From: Morinoia aosen
Lineage: Eukaryota > Arthropoda > Malacostraca > Amphipoda > Talitridae
Reading direction: 5' to 3'
DNA length: 64,000 bases
Assembly: GCA_030386875.1 (NCBI GenBank)
Contig: CM059560.1
Location: forward strand, 22,562,683 to 22,626,682
Position 1 is the first letter of the stretch, and every line of letters begins with the position of its first letter. The notes below the pieces were generated by a model. It saw nothing but the letters and a program-made list of their open reading frames with translations, ran no database searches and had not been told where the DNA came from. Below, piece after piece: positions 50,101 to 53,966 of the stretch. The position numbers and the translations under genes are program-made.

Positions 50101-52800
50101 TTGCATCATGTAGGTCTGAGTTTGAGTTCATCGTTAACTTTTCCTGACAAACGAGGAAGAAACATGGTTTTGAAGATGGACGTTCCTGTACGATTAATGA
50201 AACACTCAGTTGCAATCGGTGCCTCGGTATCAAAGTTTCTTCAATATCTCAGAGTGTTTTTTACAAACTTCCTGGGGTATTTCAATACAACTTTTTTTGT
50301 TATTCTGGAAGACGGTTTATTCCATTTTTTTTTTGGTGAACCAAGTTAGTTGCATCTTTCATTTCTGTGGTGCTTATGATACACAAGTTAAGCGTAAGTG
50401 TGACGTAAGTACACCTGTCAAGTAGGTCAAGTGCATCTACTTATATTGCTCGTTAGAGACGTAGGGAGGGAAAGAATGTTTGGCATGCGGTCAAAGCTTT
50501 GTATGCATATGCCTGACACGCGTATATTTTAAACGATGAAGCACACTGTCAAGCTCGCCGAGTCGCTAAAACTTGTTCATCAGAAACTGAAAACTGCGTG
50601 TCCGACTAAAGTAACTTATAAGTAGAGAAGCTCATACATACCCACATGAGGTATTAACAGTAAAAATTACTCGAATCAAGCAACTTCATATATTATAGGG
50701 AACTAGGATTCGTAGTTTACTGAGCAATGAAAATAGGATGGTACACATATGAGGAAAATCATGAAGAAGAGAGAAAAGTCAACGCCTGAGTAATTTTATA
50801 TTTCTGATGTGATCAAAAAGCCTGGGAGTATATGAACAACATTTGATAGCATTCTTCAATCTGCCCATGACTAGAATACTGCATACATATTTAGAAATGG
50901 TGATTTCATTTTTCAGTGTTGCTGATCGTCTTCATCGTGTGGTACGGTCACCGAAAGAGAAGAAAAGCAAGGGAGACGGGTGGATGCGCCGACAGCTGCC
51001 ACAGGTCCTCGGCTTCCTTTGAGACTCTGCAGCTGCAAACGCCATCGATGAAGTCGTCGGAACTTCTTTACAAAATGACAGACGCGTCTCAGAAATCTGT
51101 CTCTGTAATCAACGTGGCAGCATCTTCCGATGCCGACGCTCCTTTGGTTGACGATCTAACCACTCATGTCTGTCACCATGAATTTCAAGCGAAAGCTGTC
51201 AATTTGCCAGAACGAGAACGGTGCATCAAATTGGACAGAGCAACCGATGACGCCTGTACAGTTCATCGACCGTGTCTCTCTGTAGCGCCTGACGCGCGCT
51301 CGTGTCAACATTCAGTGCAGTGTTCTGCACACGGCTGCTTTCCAAGTGCAAAATTTGAGAGCCAGGGAGTTTGCCCATCCACCTCCTCCTCGCCTACCTG
51401 CGTCAAGTGCCTGCATGCTCAAGTGGGGAAGCCTTTACAGGAAGCACCAAGCGATTCACGGCACAGGATTCGTTCCACGCTTGATTTGTCTAATGAGAAG
51501 AAAATGCTTCCCTGCACATGCGATGTACAGAGCTTGAGCATTTTGCCGGGCATTGCAGGTGAGACTCAAGGATGGAGTTAATGTTCTGTCATAACAGTGG
51601 GTTCTGTATCGTGGATATTAATGTGAAGTCCCTTGTTTTGAAATGGGTTTATATGTCAAATCCAAAGGTTTTCAATGATACTTTACTATTATTGAAGTCA
51701 GTGTCGAATAATAAATAATCATCCAGTGCAAGGTGAAATTTTTGGCTGAGCTTCATAAATTTCGTTTGCAAGTCACATTCTAGAAATATTTAACTCTTCC
51801 ATCACGAGAACTGGGGGGGGGATGTATTCGTCCGTTAAAACACATCCCCTAAGCAAGCTAAGCTTATAAAAGCTTACATTGTTGCAGACAATAAATGGGA
51901 TACATATAAGTTGTGGTTCATTTTTGAACGAATTCGAATTTTTTTCACATTTTTCTACCGAAGATTTCTTATTTCGTGACTTATTACTGTTACAAATTAT
52001 TAGAAAGCAATACGTACTCGACGTCGCTCTTAATTTTATAACATGATTAAAGAACAAGGTGTAAATTTAATGCTTCTTGAACAATGAAATTATTATCTAA
52101 TGTACCAGCATACTGAAATGAGTGTTGGTATACGATTTTTGAGGGCGGGTTTTTATTCAAACTTATTAGCTCAATGAAGGCTAGGATGACACAGAATTAA
52201 TTCAAGACTTCACGATAAAACGGTGCCAAGTTTCCATCCATCATCAACTGCAAATATATTGGTTACCACGGCAAGTGGATGTGACACAAGCAGTACAAAA
52301 GTTACAGACTTGTACAATACACTTGAAAATAGACCAAATTTTGTAAGCGTGCTACTTCGTTGGAGCCTCTTTCTCTACAAATAACGAGATTTGATCCTGT
52401 TTTTTTTCTGTTTCTTATTTCTCCGTAGTTTTCGTGCAAAGACTTTTACGACCTCACTATGTACATCGACACAAAAAGCACTTATAGTTCAGTGAAAATA
52501 CTCATAATGCTCCTATGATGCATCGAACAGCTTTAAACTGATGTGTTGGCACCCTAATTATCTCAATTGGTATTCTGACGACGACTTCACGTTCGCATTT
52601 TCATCACATCGCACGCACTTGATCAAACTCCCCGACGTTCGGTTTTTCCACATAAAGCAGAAACCTGCACTTGCCTTCCCAGTTCACTTCGCCTTTTAAT
52701 TCACGTAGATGTTTTTTGCTCCTGATTTTCAGGAGTAGACGTCGTCCCAATTCCATCGCCAGGAATGTTTGCGGACACTCATGACAACTCGGACTCCTGA
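1896..52800 (+). CDS. CadN-like: Neural-cadherin-like (type III classical cadherin) gene, 3' part, 16 exons
   Basis: Join of 1896-2124, 3294-3478, 5281-5426, 5676-5829, 7555-7788, 8671-9435, 14821-15096, 28775-28875, 29792-29953, 31001-31189, 32676-32857, 39308-39497, 40206-40315, 42062-42193, 50917-51558 and 52733-52800. All junctions are GT-AG and phase-consistent; the sum is 3765 nt. The 1254-residue product reads: cadherin-repeat end (DINDNPP), two diverged cadherin repeats, the non-chordate linker with a CCC motif, EGF, LamG1, EGF, LamG2, EGF-like, cbEGF (DINEC), a 26-residue hydrophobic helix followed by GHRKRRK, and a tail. This order and many local matches (DDADDW, GWAW-like SSWAW, RFRTRE, QEG-GG) are those of Drosophila CadN, a homophilic adhesion receptor of neurons. 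Start codon, signal peptide and the distal cadherin repeats are outside. The tail lacks recognisable catenin-binding motifs, so which CadN paralogue this is, and whether it is a true orthologue, is open. Confidence 0.9.
3019..3310 (+). repeat. 75-bp tandem repeat running into exon 2
   Basis: Four units starting near 3019, 3095, 3170 and 3245; landmarks TGAACTGGAAGTTATTG, ATCCCAATAGGAAGA, and CTGACCGAGGCGTGATGG. The last unit ends in exon 2 coding sequence (CCGCTGACCGAGGGGTGG), so the exon edge seems to be part of the duplicated unit. Confidence 0.88.
3294..3478 (+). CDS. CadN-like: Exon 2: degenerate cadherin repeat, DRE and TDSGSP motifs
   Basis: Encodes PLTAEVDREMGG...VPLVVTDSGSPALSATVTL, the central DRE and the (T/V)D-G-SP strands of a cadherin repeat, then a linker SSGSRTYATEEKFIEV in which the usual DxNDN calcium motif is missing. 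The donor AAG/GTAATG is good (phase 0). The start is the weak point: the acceptor GACCGAG/GGGTGG fits phase 1 but has no pyrimidine tract, because the DNA in front is a 75-bp tandem repeat whose last unit runs into the exon. An upstream acceptor within the repeat remains possible; the reading frame stays open through about two units. Confidence 0.7.
5281..5426 (+). CDS. CadN-like: Exon 3: last membrane-proximal cadherin repeat, first half
   Basis: Encodes GLGRVRSNGG...YSWLRSHPLFSLNSHTGSLTVAADAPTG, with the GRV, the FSLN-TGSL and the A-PTG turns typical of a cadherin repeat; the YSW segment corresponds to the (K)FSW/TFEW segment of the last CadN repeat. Acceptor CTGCCCACCCAG/TCGGCG, phase 0; donor GGAAT/GTTAGT, phase 2. 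The exon is strongly GC-rich compared with flanking intron. Confidence 0.87.
5676..5829 (+). CDS. CadN-like: Exon 4: end of last cadherin repeat
   Basis: Acceptor TTGTTCGCAG/TTACGA completes the Ile codon from exon 3, giving TGIYEVQVSVSDAIG, a standard last-strand cadherin pattern (G-Y-V-V-V-D). It then leaves the cadherin fold (NITVRLHHLTRLDV) and ends SATPAELIKKNK at the donor AAG/GTGAGG, phase 0. As in CadN, no DxNDN follows; the sequence enters the non-chordate linker region. Confidence 0.87.
6332..6388. repeat. Perfect 18-bp hairpin
   Basis: CCCAGTCTAACTTTTTCG (6332-6349) and its exact complement (6371-6388) flank a 21-base loop that holds the palindrome GCATGCATGC. Looks like two transposon termini facing each other or a foldback mini-element. 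Confidence 0.8.
6578..6905 (-). mobile_element. DD37D (maT-like) mariner transposase fragment
   Basis: Minus strand. VMVFGVVSSKGHIMPTHFF leads, after a frameshift at a T-run near 6842-6850, into HGLRVNSDAF...VFQQDSAPFYKS...LWPPNSPDLNPFDYFEWG. The QDSAP and FDYF aspartates are separated by 37 residues, the DD37D spacing of the maT group of Tc1/mariner elements. The N-terminal DNA-binding domain and first aspartate region are not seen. Intronic relic, inactive. Confidence 0.82.
7086..7219. mobile_element. Possible 134-bp MITE
   Basis: TA/CAGGGTG on the left and CACCCTG/TA on the right, a TA-flanked pair of 7-bp inverted termini typical of short mariner-derived elements. The interior is AT-rich with no coding sense. 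Same terminus as at 22761. Confidence 0.5.
7555..7788 (+). CDS. CadN-like: Exon 5: non-chordate membrane-proximal linker
   Basis: Continues exon 4 in phase 0 (acceptor CATCTATCAG/GACGAC) and encodes 78 residues with LLDKLLNKLELW...LEMWNVKT...ARVWLSSS...MVLHKNRNR. This corresponds in position to the linker that joins cadherin repeats to the EGF/LamG block in insect CadN and DE-cadherin (a region described as the non-chordate or primitive classic cadherin domain). Donor CGG/GTGAGA, phase 0. Identification rests on position, frame and weak similarity. Confidence 0.82.
8671..9435 (+). CDS. CadN-like: Exon 6: cysteine linker, EGF-like domain 1, LamG1 start
   Basis: Largest exon, 255 codons, phase 0 at both ends (acceptor CATCCATCAG, donor AACAAG/GTAAGG). 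Begins ISQELEVNVLAIGVG, matching the CadN segment before its linker cysteines, then GGCKCCCQD and YCGC. An EGF-like domain with six cysteines is at 9010-9108 (SCRPETCLNGGRC...CICPSHTYGPRC). LamG1 starts at SSWAWLP and continues through HISLQ, GLLLYTSS, FLALQIANGRPQL and WHRLDLVW, the classic LamG beta-strand landmarks. The exon could not be used as an initiating exon because the first Met-like codon is in the intron. Confidence 0.93.
9436..14820. other. Intron 6
   Basis: 5.4-kb intron between the two LamG1 exons. Apart from a mariner-like terminus at 12043 and a palindrome GACAACGTTGTC near 10591, nothing recognisable. Confidence 0.7.
12043..12070 (+). mobile_element. Mariner-type terminal repeat fragment
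   Basis: TTGGGTTGGCCAAAAAGTTC fits the terminus of insect mariner elements (TTGGGTTG-C-A-AAGT). No transposase and no partner terminus were found nearby, so this is a solo end or chance. Confidence 0.4.
14821..15096 (+). CDS. CadN-like: Exon 7: second half of LamG1
   Basis: Acceptor CTTTTTGCAG/ACGATG and donor GGCAAG/GTGGGC, phase 0 at both ends, 92 codons. Encodes TMELISDMCSG, a Pro/Gly-rich stretch with LGGRA, then FSGCIAKVHINGK. FSGCI-x-V--NG is the invariant C-terminal motif of laminin G domains, and the two cysteines are in the usual place for the LamG disulfide. The stretch between the cysteines is longer and less hydrophobic than normal, so LamG1 may be diverged in its central strands. 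Confidence 0.9.
15097..15720. other. Intron 7, left flank of minisatellite
   Basis: A-rich segment; only the possible hammerhead-like motif at 15382-15407 stands out. Confidence 0.6.
15382..15407 (-). ncRNA. Possible degenerate hammerhead-like motif (Penelope-type)
   Basis: On the minus strand the order is CTGACAA-T-GGAG-CTCTT-CTCC-GAAAC. This resembles the hammerhead core CUGANGA, short stem II and GAAAC, as found in Penelope-like elements, where GAAACG lies close to the element terminus. The four-base stem pairs perfectly, but CTGACAA departs from the consensus, so catalysis is unlikely. An A-rich run follows directly on this strand's 3' side. Could be coincidence. Confidence 0.3.
15721..19194. 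repeat. 23-bp minisatellite, 151 copies
   Basis: Head-to-tail copies of a 23-bp unit, consensus GCGCAGCTATACTGAGCAG followed by ACCA. From 15722 to 19194 is 3473 bases, exactly 151 x 23, so no net indel has accumulated. Variation is at a few fixed sites and is zoned. The first half (to about 17440) alternates TATGCT and TATACT with GAGCAG constant; the second half has TATACT with GAGCAG/GAACAG alternating and rare CTCTACTG, ACTAGCG and CAGAGCAG variants; the last 300 bases add CTACACTG. A block of variants around 17521-17660 recurs at 17912-18050, an offset of 391 = 17 units. The array sits inside the intron between LamG1 and EGF2 exons. All frames contain stops. Confidence 0.98.
19195..20842. 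other. Intron 7, between minisatellite and hAT element
   Basis: AT-rich sequence with no recognisable coding or repeat structure. Confidence 0.6.
20843..20850. repeat. Left target-site duplication of hAT element
   Basis: ACCTGGAG directly before the CAGGGTTG terminus; the identical octamer follows the right terminus at 26691-26698. Confidence 0.9.
20861..21135 (+). repeat. Left subterminal GGAGTC hexamer array
   Basis: Clusters of two to four GGAGTC hexamers separated by a longer repeated unit containing GCTTCTCTGAAGTGTGGT, GCTTTTCCGAGTGTGGT and GTTCATTCGGATGGGGT. The whole compound unit is itself duplicated (about 20914-21013 and 21014-21115). The SRSRSR/ESESES reading frames here are by-products of the hexamer. 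Confidence 0.9.
22761..23246 (+). mobile_element. Tc1/mariner-type transposase relic with inverted repeats
   Basis: Starts at TA/CAGGGTGTTTCAAAATAAG, a common insect mariner-type terminus. At about 22965-23190 the plus strand encodes, with several frame breaks, pieces typical of a transposase C-terminus: SPYMTPFDFIFWGHVKSL, EEELVTRIALAAGEI and IDIGGTHFEQF. The PFDF aspartate would be the third catalytic acid. About 40 bp containing TTACTCGCAATATTTATT (22896-22936) recurs inverted at 23200-23246, so the coding relic is enclosed between inverted arms. No matching CACCCTG right terminus was found, so the right end is lost. Confidence 0.7.
23271..23467 (+). repeat. Interspersed repeat family X, copy A
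   Basis: Shares with 28975-29165 (direct) and 25600-25812 (inverted) the landmarks ATGACGGGATT(C), CCTAATAGTACCCGC, GTGCACTGGTGAAACTCG, ATCACAGATAC and GTCATTAAGCATCTTTAA. Lies within the hAT insertion. No protein recognised. Confidence 0.8.
24529..25307 (+). mobile_element. Mariner-type element with about 215-bp inverted arms
   Basis: Flanked by TA on both sides. Left terminus TCGGGTGCCCCACAAAAATG, right terminus (complement) CCCGGTGTCCCAAAAAATGA. The left arm (24529-about 24745) and right arm (about 25090-25307) match as inverted repeats over roughly 215 bp with scattered differences. The centre (24846-24982) has an open frame ERFQVFSITVFQELK...NSRLERNGGYVEGY, resembling the C-terminal end of a mariner/Tc1 transposase. 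Probably an internally deleted non-autonomous copy nested in the hAT element. Confidence 0.75.
25600..25812 (-). repeat. Interspersed repeat family X, copy B (inverted)
   Basis: Reverse complement of the same landmarks as copy A (AGATGCTTAATGACCGT, GATACGAGTTTTACCAGTGC, GCGGGTACTATTAGGAT, AATCCCGTCATTTTTCATC). With copy A it brackets the mariner element 24529-25307. Confidence 0.8.
26377..26412 (-). repeat. Interspersed repeat family X, terminal fragment
   Basis: GGTATTGAATCCCGTCATTTT and CGACGGACCGTG are the reverse complement of the start of copy C (28975). Fragment only. Confidence 0.65.
26452..26670 (+). repeat. Right subterminal GGAGTC hexamer array
   Basis: Five blocks of GGTGGAGTCGGAGTCGGAGTCG separated by a unit containing AAATTCTGGAAA. 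The array reads GGAGTC on the plus strand as at the left end, so relative to the element's termini it is in the opposite orientation to the left array. Confidence 0.9.
26691..26698. repeat. Right target-site duplication of hAT element
   Basis: ACCTGGAG, identical to 20843-20850. Confidence 0.9.
27483..28339 (-). mobile_element. Palindromic (head-to-head) mariner relic
   Basis: Left arm 27483-about 27818 and right arm about 28017-28339 are inverted copies of a mariner 5' end: the terminus ends in AAGTTCTGTCCTCTTTT in both, followed by a start (ATGGAAGAGAAAAG) and the transposase helix-turn-helix region (MNQMRHCMLYEFH, SNPTT, AVYPEG). On the minus strand the transposase continues through FDLTDEPRTGKPR and EGVWAPHELSPNNK; W-PHEL is a mariner transposase signature. 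The left arm then supplies the same N-terminus in the other direction. Catalytic domain absent, stops and frameshifts present, so it is not functional. Confidence 0.82.
28775..28875 (+). CDS. CadN-like: Exon 8: LamG1 C-terminal tail and start of EGF-like 2
   Basis: Acceptor GGTGGCAG/CTGCAG joins exon 7 in phase 0 to give NGK-LQDVGPALLSKGSAAGC, matching the CadN segment (K-LYDLAHPGLS-NS-AGC) that closes LamG1 and opens the next EGF. Then CRAVACLRPANKCSLRSR, with EGF cysteines. Donor CCCG/GTGAGT, phase 2. A second AG six bases downstream (GCTGCAG/GAC) would keep frame and drop two residues. Confidence 0.83.
28975..29165 (+). repeat. Interspersed repeat family X, copy C
   Basis: Direct match to copy A (ATGACGGGATTCAATACC, AACAGTACCCGTG, CGCACTGGCGAAACTCGC, ATCACAGATACGGTCATTA). 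A further shared stretch, CGGTATCCACGAT, occurs at about 29333 and inverted near 26108, suggesting that the family extends to about 29380. Confidence 0.8.
29792..29953 (+). CDS. CadN-like: Exon 9: EGF-like 2 end and LamG2 start
   Basis: Acceptor TTCCCCACCAG/ATGCACC, phase 2 in. Encodes CTGSPGSERCECVPGYKGPSC, the C-terminal half of an EGF domain, then VPAAFRTNSFVQLALSFTPPPHTTDLML, the first strands of LamG2 (CadN: IPTTFKAQSYVKYALSF). Donor CTAAG/GTGCAT, phase 2. Confidence 0.9.
29954..31000. other. Intron 9
   Basis: AT-rich intron; holds only the 31-bp match to the hAT interior. Confidence 0.7.
30231..30261 (-). repeat. 31-bp match to the hAT interior (inverted)
   Basis: The complement of this stretch, beginning TTCTTGGTCATTTAGTTTTT and ending CCGAGTTTTG, is identical to 23816-23846. 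A fragment of an interspersed repeat is the simplest reading. Confidence 0.75.
31001..31189 (+). CDS. CadN-like: Exon 10: LamG2 core
   Basis: Acceptor TTTCTCCCAAG/ATTTCG completes an Arg codon: RFRTREPSGQLVSL, then GRDSMSLVLEDGRPCLEL and LNDGRWHHLTAL. RFRT-E--G-L and DG-WH are canonical LamG strands and match CadN LamG2 closely. Donor CTCAG/GTTGGT, phase 2. GC-rich against an AT-rich intron. Confidence 0.93.
32490..32675 (+). repeat. Degenerate tandem copies of the exon 11 start
   Basis: The intron just before exon 11 contains at least three diverged copies of the acceptor-plus-exon-start segment: GTAGACAGGGGAGCAGCATG (about 32496), CAGGAGTACAGCAAGGAGAT (about 32559) and TAGACGAGCAAGCCACAAGG (about 32604), against the true CGCAGACGGGGGAGCAGCATG at 32671. 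Spacing is about 45-70 bases. Two of the copies keep an AG that could act as a decoy acceptor. Confidence 0.7.
32676..32857 (+). CDS. CadN-like: Exon 11: LamG2 third segment
   Basis: Acceptor ATTTCTCGCAG/ACGGGG, phase 2 in; encodes RGSSMEMSADDSDGGLYKAEL...LLFLHRQEGVVVGGAPFYR...DFFNG. QEG-V-VGG (CadN: KQEGVYAGG) is the LamG strand before the closing disulfide. Donor AATG/GTCAGA, phase 1. Preceded by tandem decay copies of its own 5' edge. Confidence 0.9.
33436..33461 (+). repeat. (TG)n microsatellite
   Basis: About 12-13 uninterrupted TG dinucleotides in the intron. Confidence 0.95.
34165..34676 (+). repeat. 28-bp tandem repeat
   Basis: About 13 copies to 34532, unit ATGCCACATGGCAGCGATAC plus CCTGCGTC, with subfamilies (GACAGTGATG versus GGCAGCGATA); degenerate copies continue to about 34676 (CATGCCTGACTGTAGCG). 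Each unit contains CATG twice. Confidence 0.92.
34741..34990 (+). repeat. 54-bp tandem repeat
   Basis: Copies start at 34741, 34795, 34849, 34903 and 34957; unit TAGCTAAATGCCACGGAATA TCGCC..., ending GCGACCCACGA. Divergence rises towards the right end. Lies 65 bp after the unrelated 28-bp array. Confidence 0.92.
34991..39307. other. Intron 11, right part
   Basis: No gene recognised. A GC-richer block at about 36080-36230 has an open plus-strand frame (SSCSGPSGKFVAHL) but no fitting splice phases with neighbouring exons. Confidence 0.6.
39308..39497 (+). CDS. CadN-like: Exon 12: LamG2 end and EGF-like 3 start
   Basis: Acceptor TTCGGACCAG/GTTGTG completes Gly: GCVDDVRLDGKLLPL, the C-terminal LamG motif (CadN: SCLDDIRLEGKHLPL). 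Then NETSAG...KGVSAGC and CLNVSCIRPLECQDSWRQHYCG, the half-EGF segment found in CadN (C-NVICPDPFECVDLW--YEC). Donor TGCGG/GTGAAT, phase 2. NET and NVS are possible N-glycosylation sites. Confidence 0.92.
40206..40315 (+). CDS. CadN-like: Exon 13: EGF-like 3 end and calcium-binding EGF 4 start
   Basis: Acceptor TTGCCGGCAG/CTGCGA, phase 2 in: CDDGSTVSRDGLQCSDINECLWRPCLNFGTCQN. DINEC with the following cysteines marks a calcium-binding-type EGF domain; CadN has D-NECLDMPCMNGATC at this place. Donor AACG/GTGAGT, phase 1. Confidence 0.92.
40316..42061. other. Intron 13
   Basis: AT-rich, nothing recognised. Confidence 0.7.
42062..42193 (+). CDS. CadN-like: Exon 14: EGF-like 4 end and first part of transmembrane helix
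   Basis: Acceptor TTTTAATCAG/GGTACG, phase 1 in: YECKCLPGYEGRNCE closes the EGF, a short stalk GHTPSSALSQP follows, then PTVLLLVTGAVVAALLA, a hydrophobic run. Donor CTTGCAG/GTCAGT, phase 1. The helix is completed in exon 15. A 74-bp repeat array containing GTGAGT-like sites starts 22 bases into the next intron. Confidence 0.92.
42215..42603 (+). repeat. 74-bp tandem repeat next to exon 14 donor
   Basis: Units start at 42215, 42289, 42363, 42437, 42513 and a partial at 42587; landmarks GTGTGAGTT, GACTCGAATGCCTGAGTCAG and TGGTTGTAAGCAACCAA. Each unit holds GTGAGT, a consensus-like 5' splice site. Two sequence subtypes alternate (TTCCGCTCTTGGCTGG versus TGCTGCTCTTTGGTGG), indicating higher-order duplication. 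Confidence 0.95.
45913..46593 (-). repeat. 51-bp tandem repeat with open frame, antisense in intron
   Basis: Ten copies of a 51-bp unit, about 45941-46445. On the minus strand they lie in a 226-codon open frame: a unique N-terminal 50 residues (NTNKIFAG, RNWLQNRAKSP) followed by the 17-residue unit SPVPSTANHAQAPKLFS repeated ten times, then ten unique residues. Because 51 is a multiple of three, the frame stays open without selection. No known family recognised. It could be a real secreted or repetitive protein fragment, a repeat-derived ORF, or chance; no splice or promoter evidence was found. Confidence 0.6.
50012..50233 (-). mobile_element. Tc1/mariner-type transposase relic
   Basis: Minus-strand frame contains CQEKLTMNSNSDLHDATLWLTDESKFELT. 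The pattern TDE(S/A)-F-L, following a D-D- segment, is that of the first catalytic aspartate region of mariner-like transposases. Frame breaks lie on both sides and no termini were recognised. Confidence 0.55.
50917..51558 (+). CDS. CadN-like: Exon 15: transmembrane helix end and cytoplasmic tail
   Basis: Acceptor TTCATTTTTCAG/TGTTGC, phase 1 in. VLLIVFIVWY completes the membrane helix, then the basic stop-transfer GHRKRRKARE. The remaining about 195 residues are Ser/Cys-rich (14 Cys: for example GGCADSC, DACTVHRPC, CQHSVQCSAHGC, CVKCLH, PCTC). The p120 (juxtamembrane) and beta-catenin (YAYEG-GS) motifs of CadN are not recognisable; only DADAPLVDDL recalls the acidic start of the catenin site (PFDDL). 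Donor ATTGCAG/GTGAGA, phase 1; without splicing the frame reads GETQGWS and stops at 51581. Confidence 0.87.
51559..52732. other. Last intron
   Basis: 1.17-kb AT-rich intron. If retained, the tail ends with seven extra codons at 51581. Confidence 0.6.
52733..52800 (+). CDS. CadN-like: Exon 16: terminal exon with stop codon
   Basis: Acceptor TTTTGCTCCTGATTTTCAG has a strong pyrimidine tract and joins exon 15 in phase 1, giving GVDVVPIPSPGMFADTHDNSDS and TGA. Short and without family match, so support comes from splice signals, matching phase and slightly elevated GC. The alternative is read-through of the previous donor. Confidence 0.68.
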
Positions 52801-53787
52801 AAAACGAAGTCTTGTGTCATCTCTTCGTCAGGCACCTAATTTTAAGGCGGATAAAATTCAGGTCTTCTTGTGCATTTGAAAGGATCTCAATGGTACTTAA
52901 TGAATGTGTCTTCGAACTTTTTTGGGAACGAGTCGTCTCAACCCTACGCACGGACTGCAGTGCTATTCATTGACTGTCATCAGTAGATTTATTTTTTATT
53001 TTCGGTGTGGTTGTACATGTCTGCATTGTTTTCGAGAAAGCGCGAGTAAGAAGTCTAACATACTCGATAAAAAGTAGATGGAGCATATTTTGGACAATTA
53101 TCTTTTTTGATGAAGTTATTTTTTATAATATATAGAAGGTGAATTAAAGCATCACAAATCCTGAAACTCGAAGTCAGTTCGCGAAAGTCAGTTCGCACTC
53201 CAAATGCAAGTGATGTCGTTGACGTCTGCCGCCTGGAGAGCACTCGAAGACACACGCATGCATTCTGACATCAAAATTGGAGCTCTGCAAACAATGTGCT
53301 GAAAAAATTAGCTTTCTCTTGCTTTTTTGAAACTTGAACAGCATGCGACATATATGAAGCCCGAACGCTTAAAAGCCTCGTCAACTTTCAATACGTCGTT
53401 CACAGCACAACGTGCATTGACATCATTCTTTACCATAAAGAGCATCCCAAAAACGAGTTAAACTTTAGGGAGTTCGTAGAAAAGAAGGCTTTACTGAAGG
53501 CCGATGAAATATTCCAGCACGCGACATGCCGGGCCGCGCCGCCACGCGCTGTACGTCAGTCCGGAGCTTCTCACTGTCGCCTCCAGGACATGCGAGGTCT
53601 CGCAGCTGTCGAGGGTCTTGTTAGCATCGACGCGCAAACACTTTAGGAAACTCTCCGAAATGAACGAGGAGTACGATTATGCACGAAGAATGCGGGAATG
53701 TGCGAGATGTGCAGAAATGTACGAAAAACGCGATAATGAATAAAAAATACAGCTAAAATATTTGAATGCGAAGTACGTGAAAACAAG
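52801..53787 (+). other. Presumed 3' UTR and downstream
   Basis: Directly after the stop. Candidate poly(A) signals are ATTAAA at 53143 and AATAAA at 53739. The end of the transcript cannot be fixed from sequence. Confidence 0.45.
53739..53744 (+). promoter_or_regulatory. Candidate poly(A) signal
   Basis: First canonical AATAAA after the stop codon, followed by a T/G-containing stretch at 53788 onwards. A variant ATTAAA occurs earlier at 53143. Confidence 0.35.
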
Positions 53788-53966
53788 TCTACTGGATATT
53801 GTTCATTATATCTACTGGATATTGTGTTTCATATCTCCATGATATTGTGCGTTATGACTCCCGGATACTGTGCGTTATACCTCCTGGATTTAGTGAATTA
53901 TGTATCCTGGATATTGTGCATTATGTTTCCTGGATTGTCTCCTGGATATTGTGCATTCCTAAATTA
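53788..53966 (+). repeat. Second 23-bp tandem repeat, degenerate
   Basis: About seven copies of a 23-bp unit of form TCTCCTGGATATTGTGCATTA. Unrelated in sequence to the 15721-19194 array although the period is the same. Confidence 0.85.

Larger units (their letters stand above)
42604..50916. other. Intron 14 remainder
   Basis: 8.3 kb separating the two halves of the transmembrane helix. Contains the antisense 51-bp repeat (45913-46593) and a transposase relic (50012-50233); otherwise nothing recognised. Confidence 0.7.

Noticed and set aside
53504-53743. 79-codon frame downstream of the stop codon
   Set aside because: Composition is somewhat coding-like (EEYDYARRMRECARCAEMYEKR) but there is no match, no splice context and no initiation context; left as a possible uORF-like or chance frame in the 3' flank.
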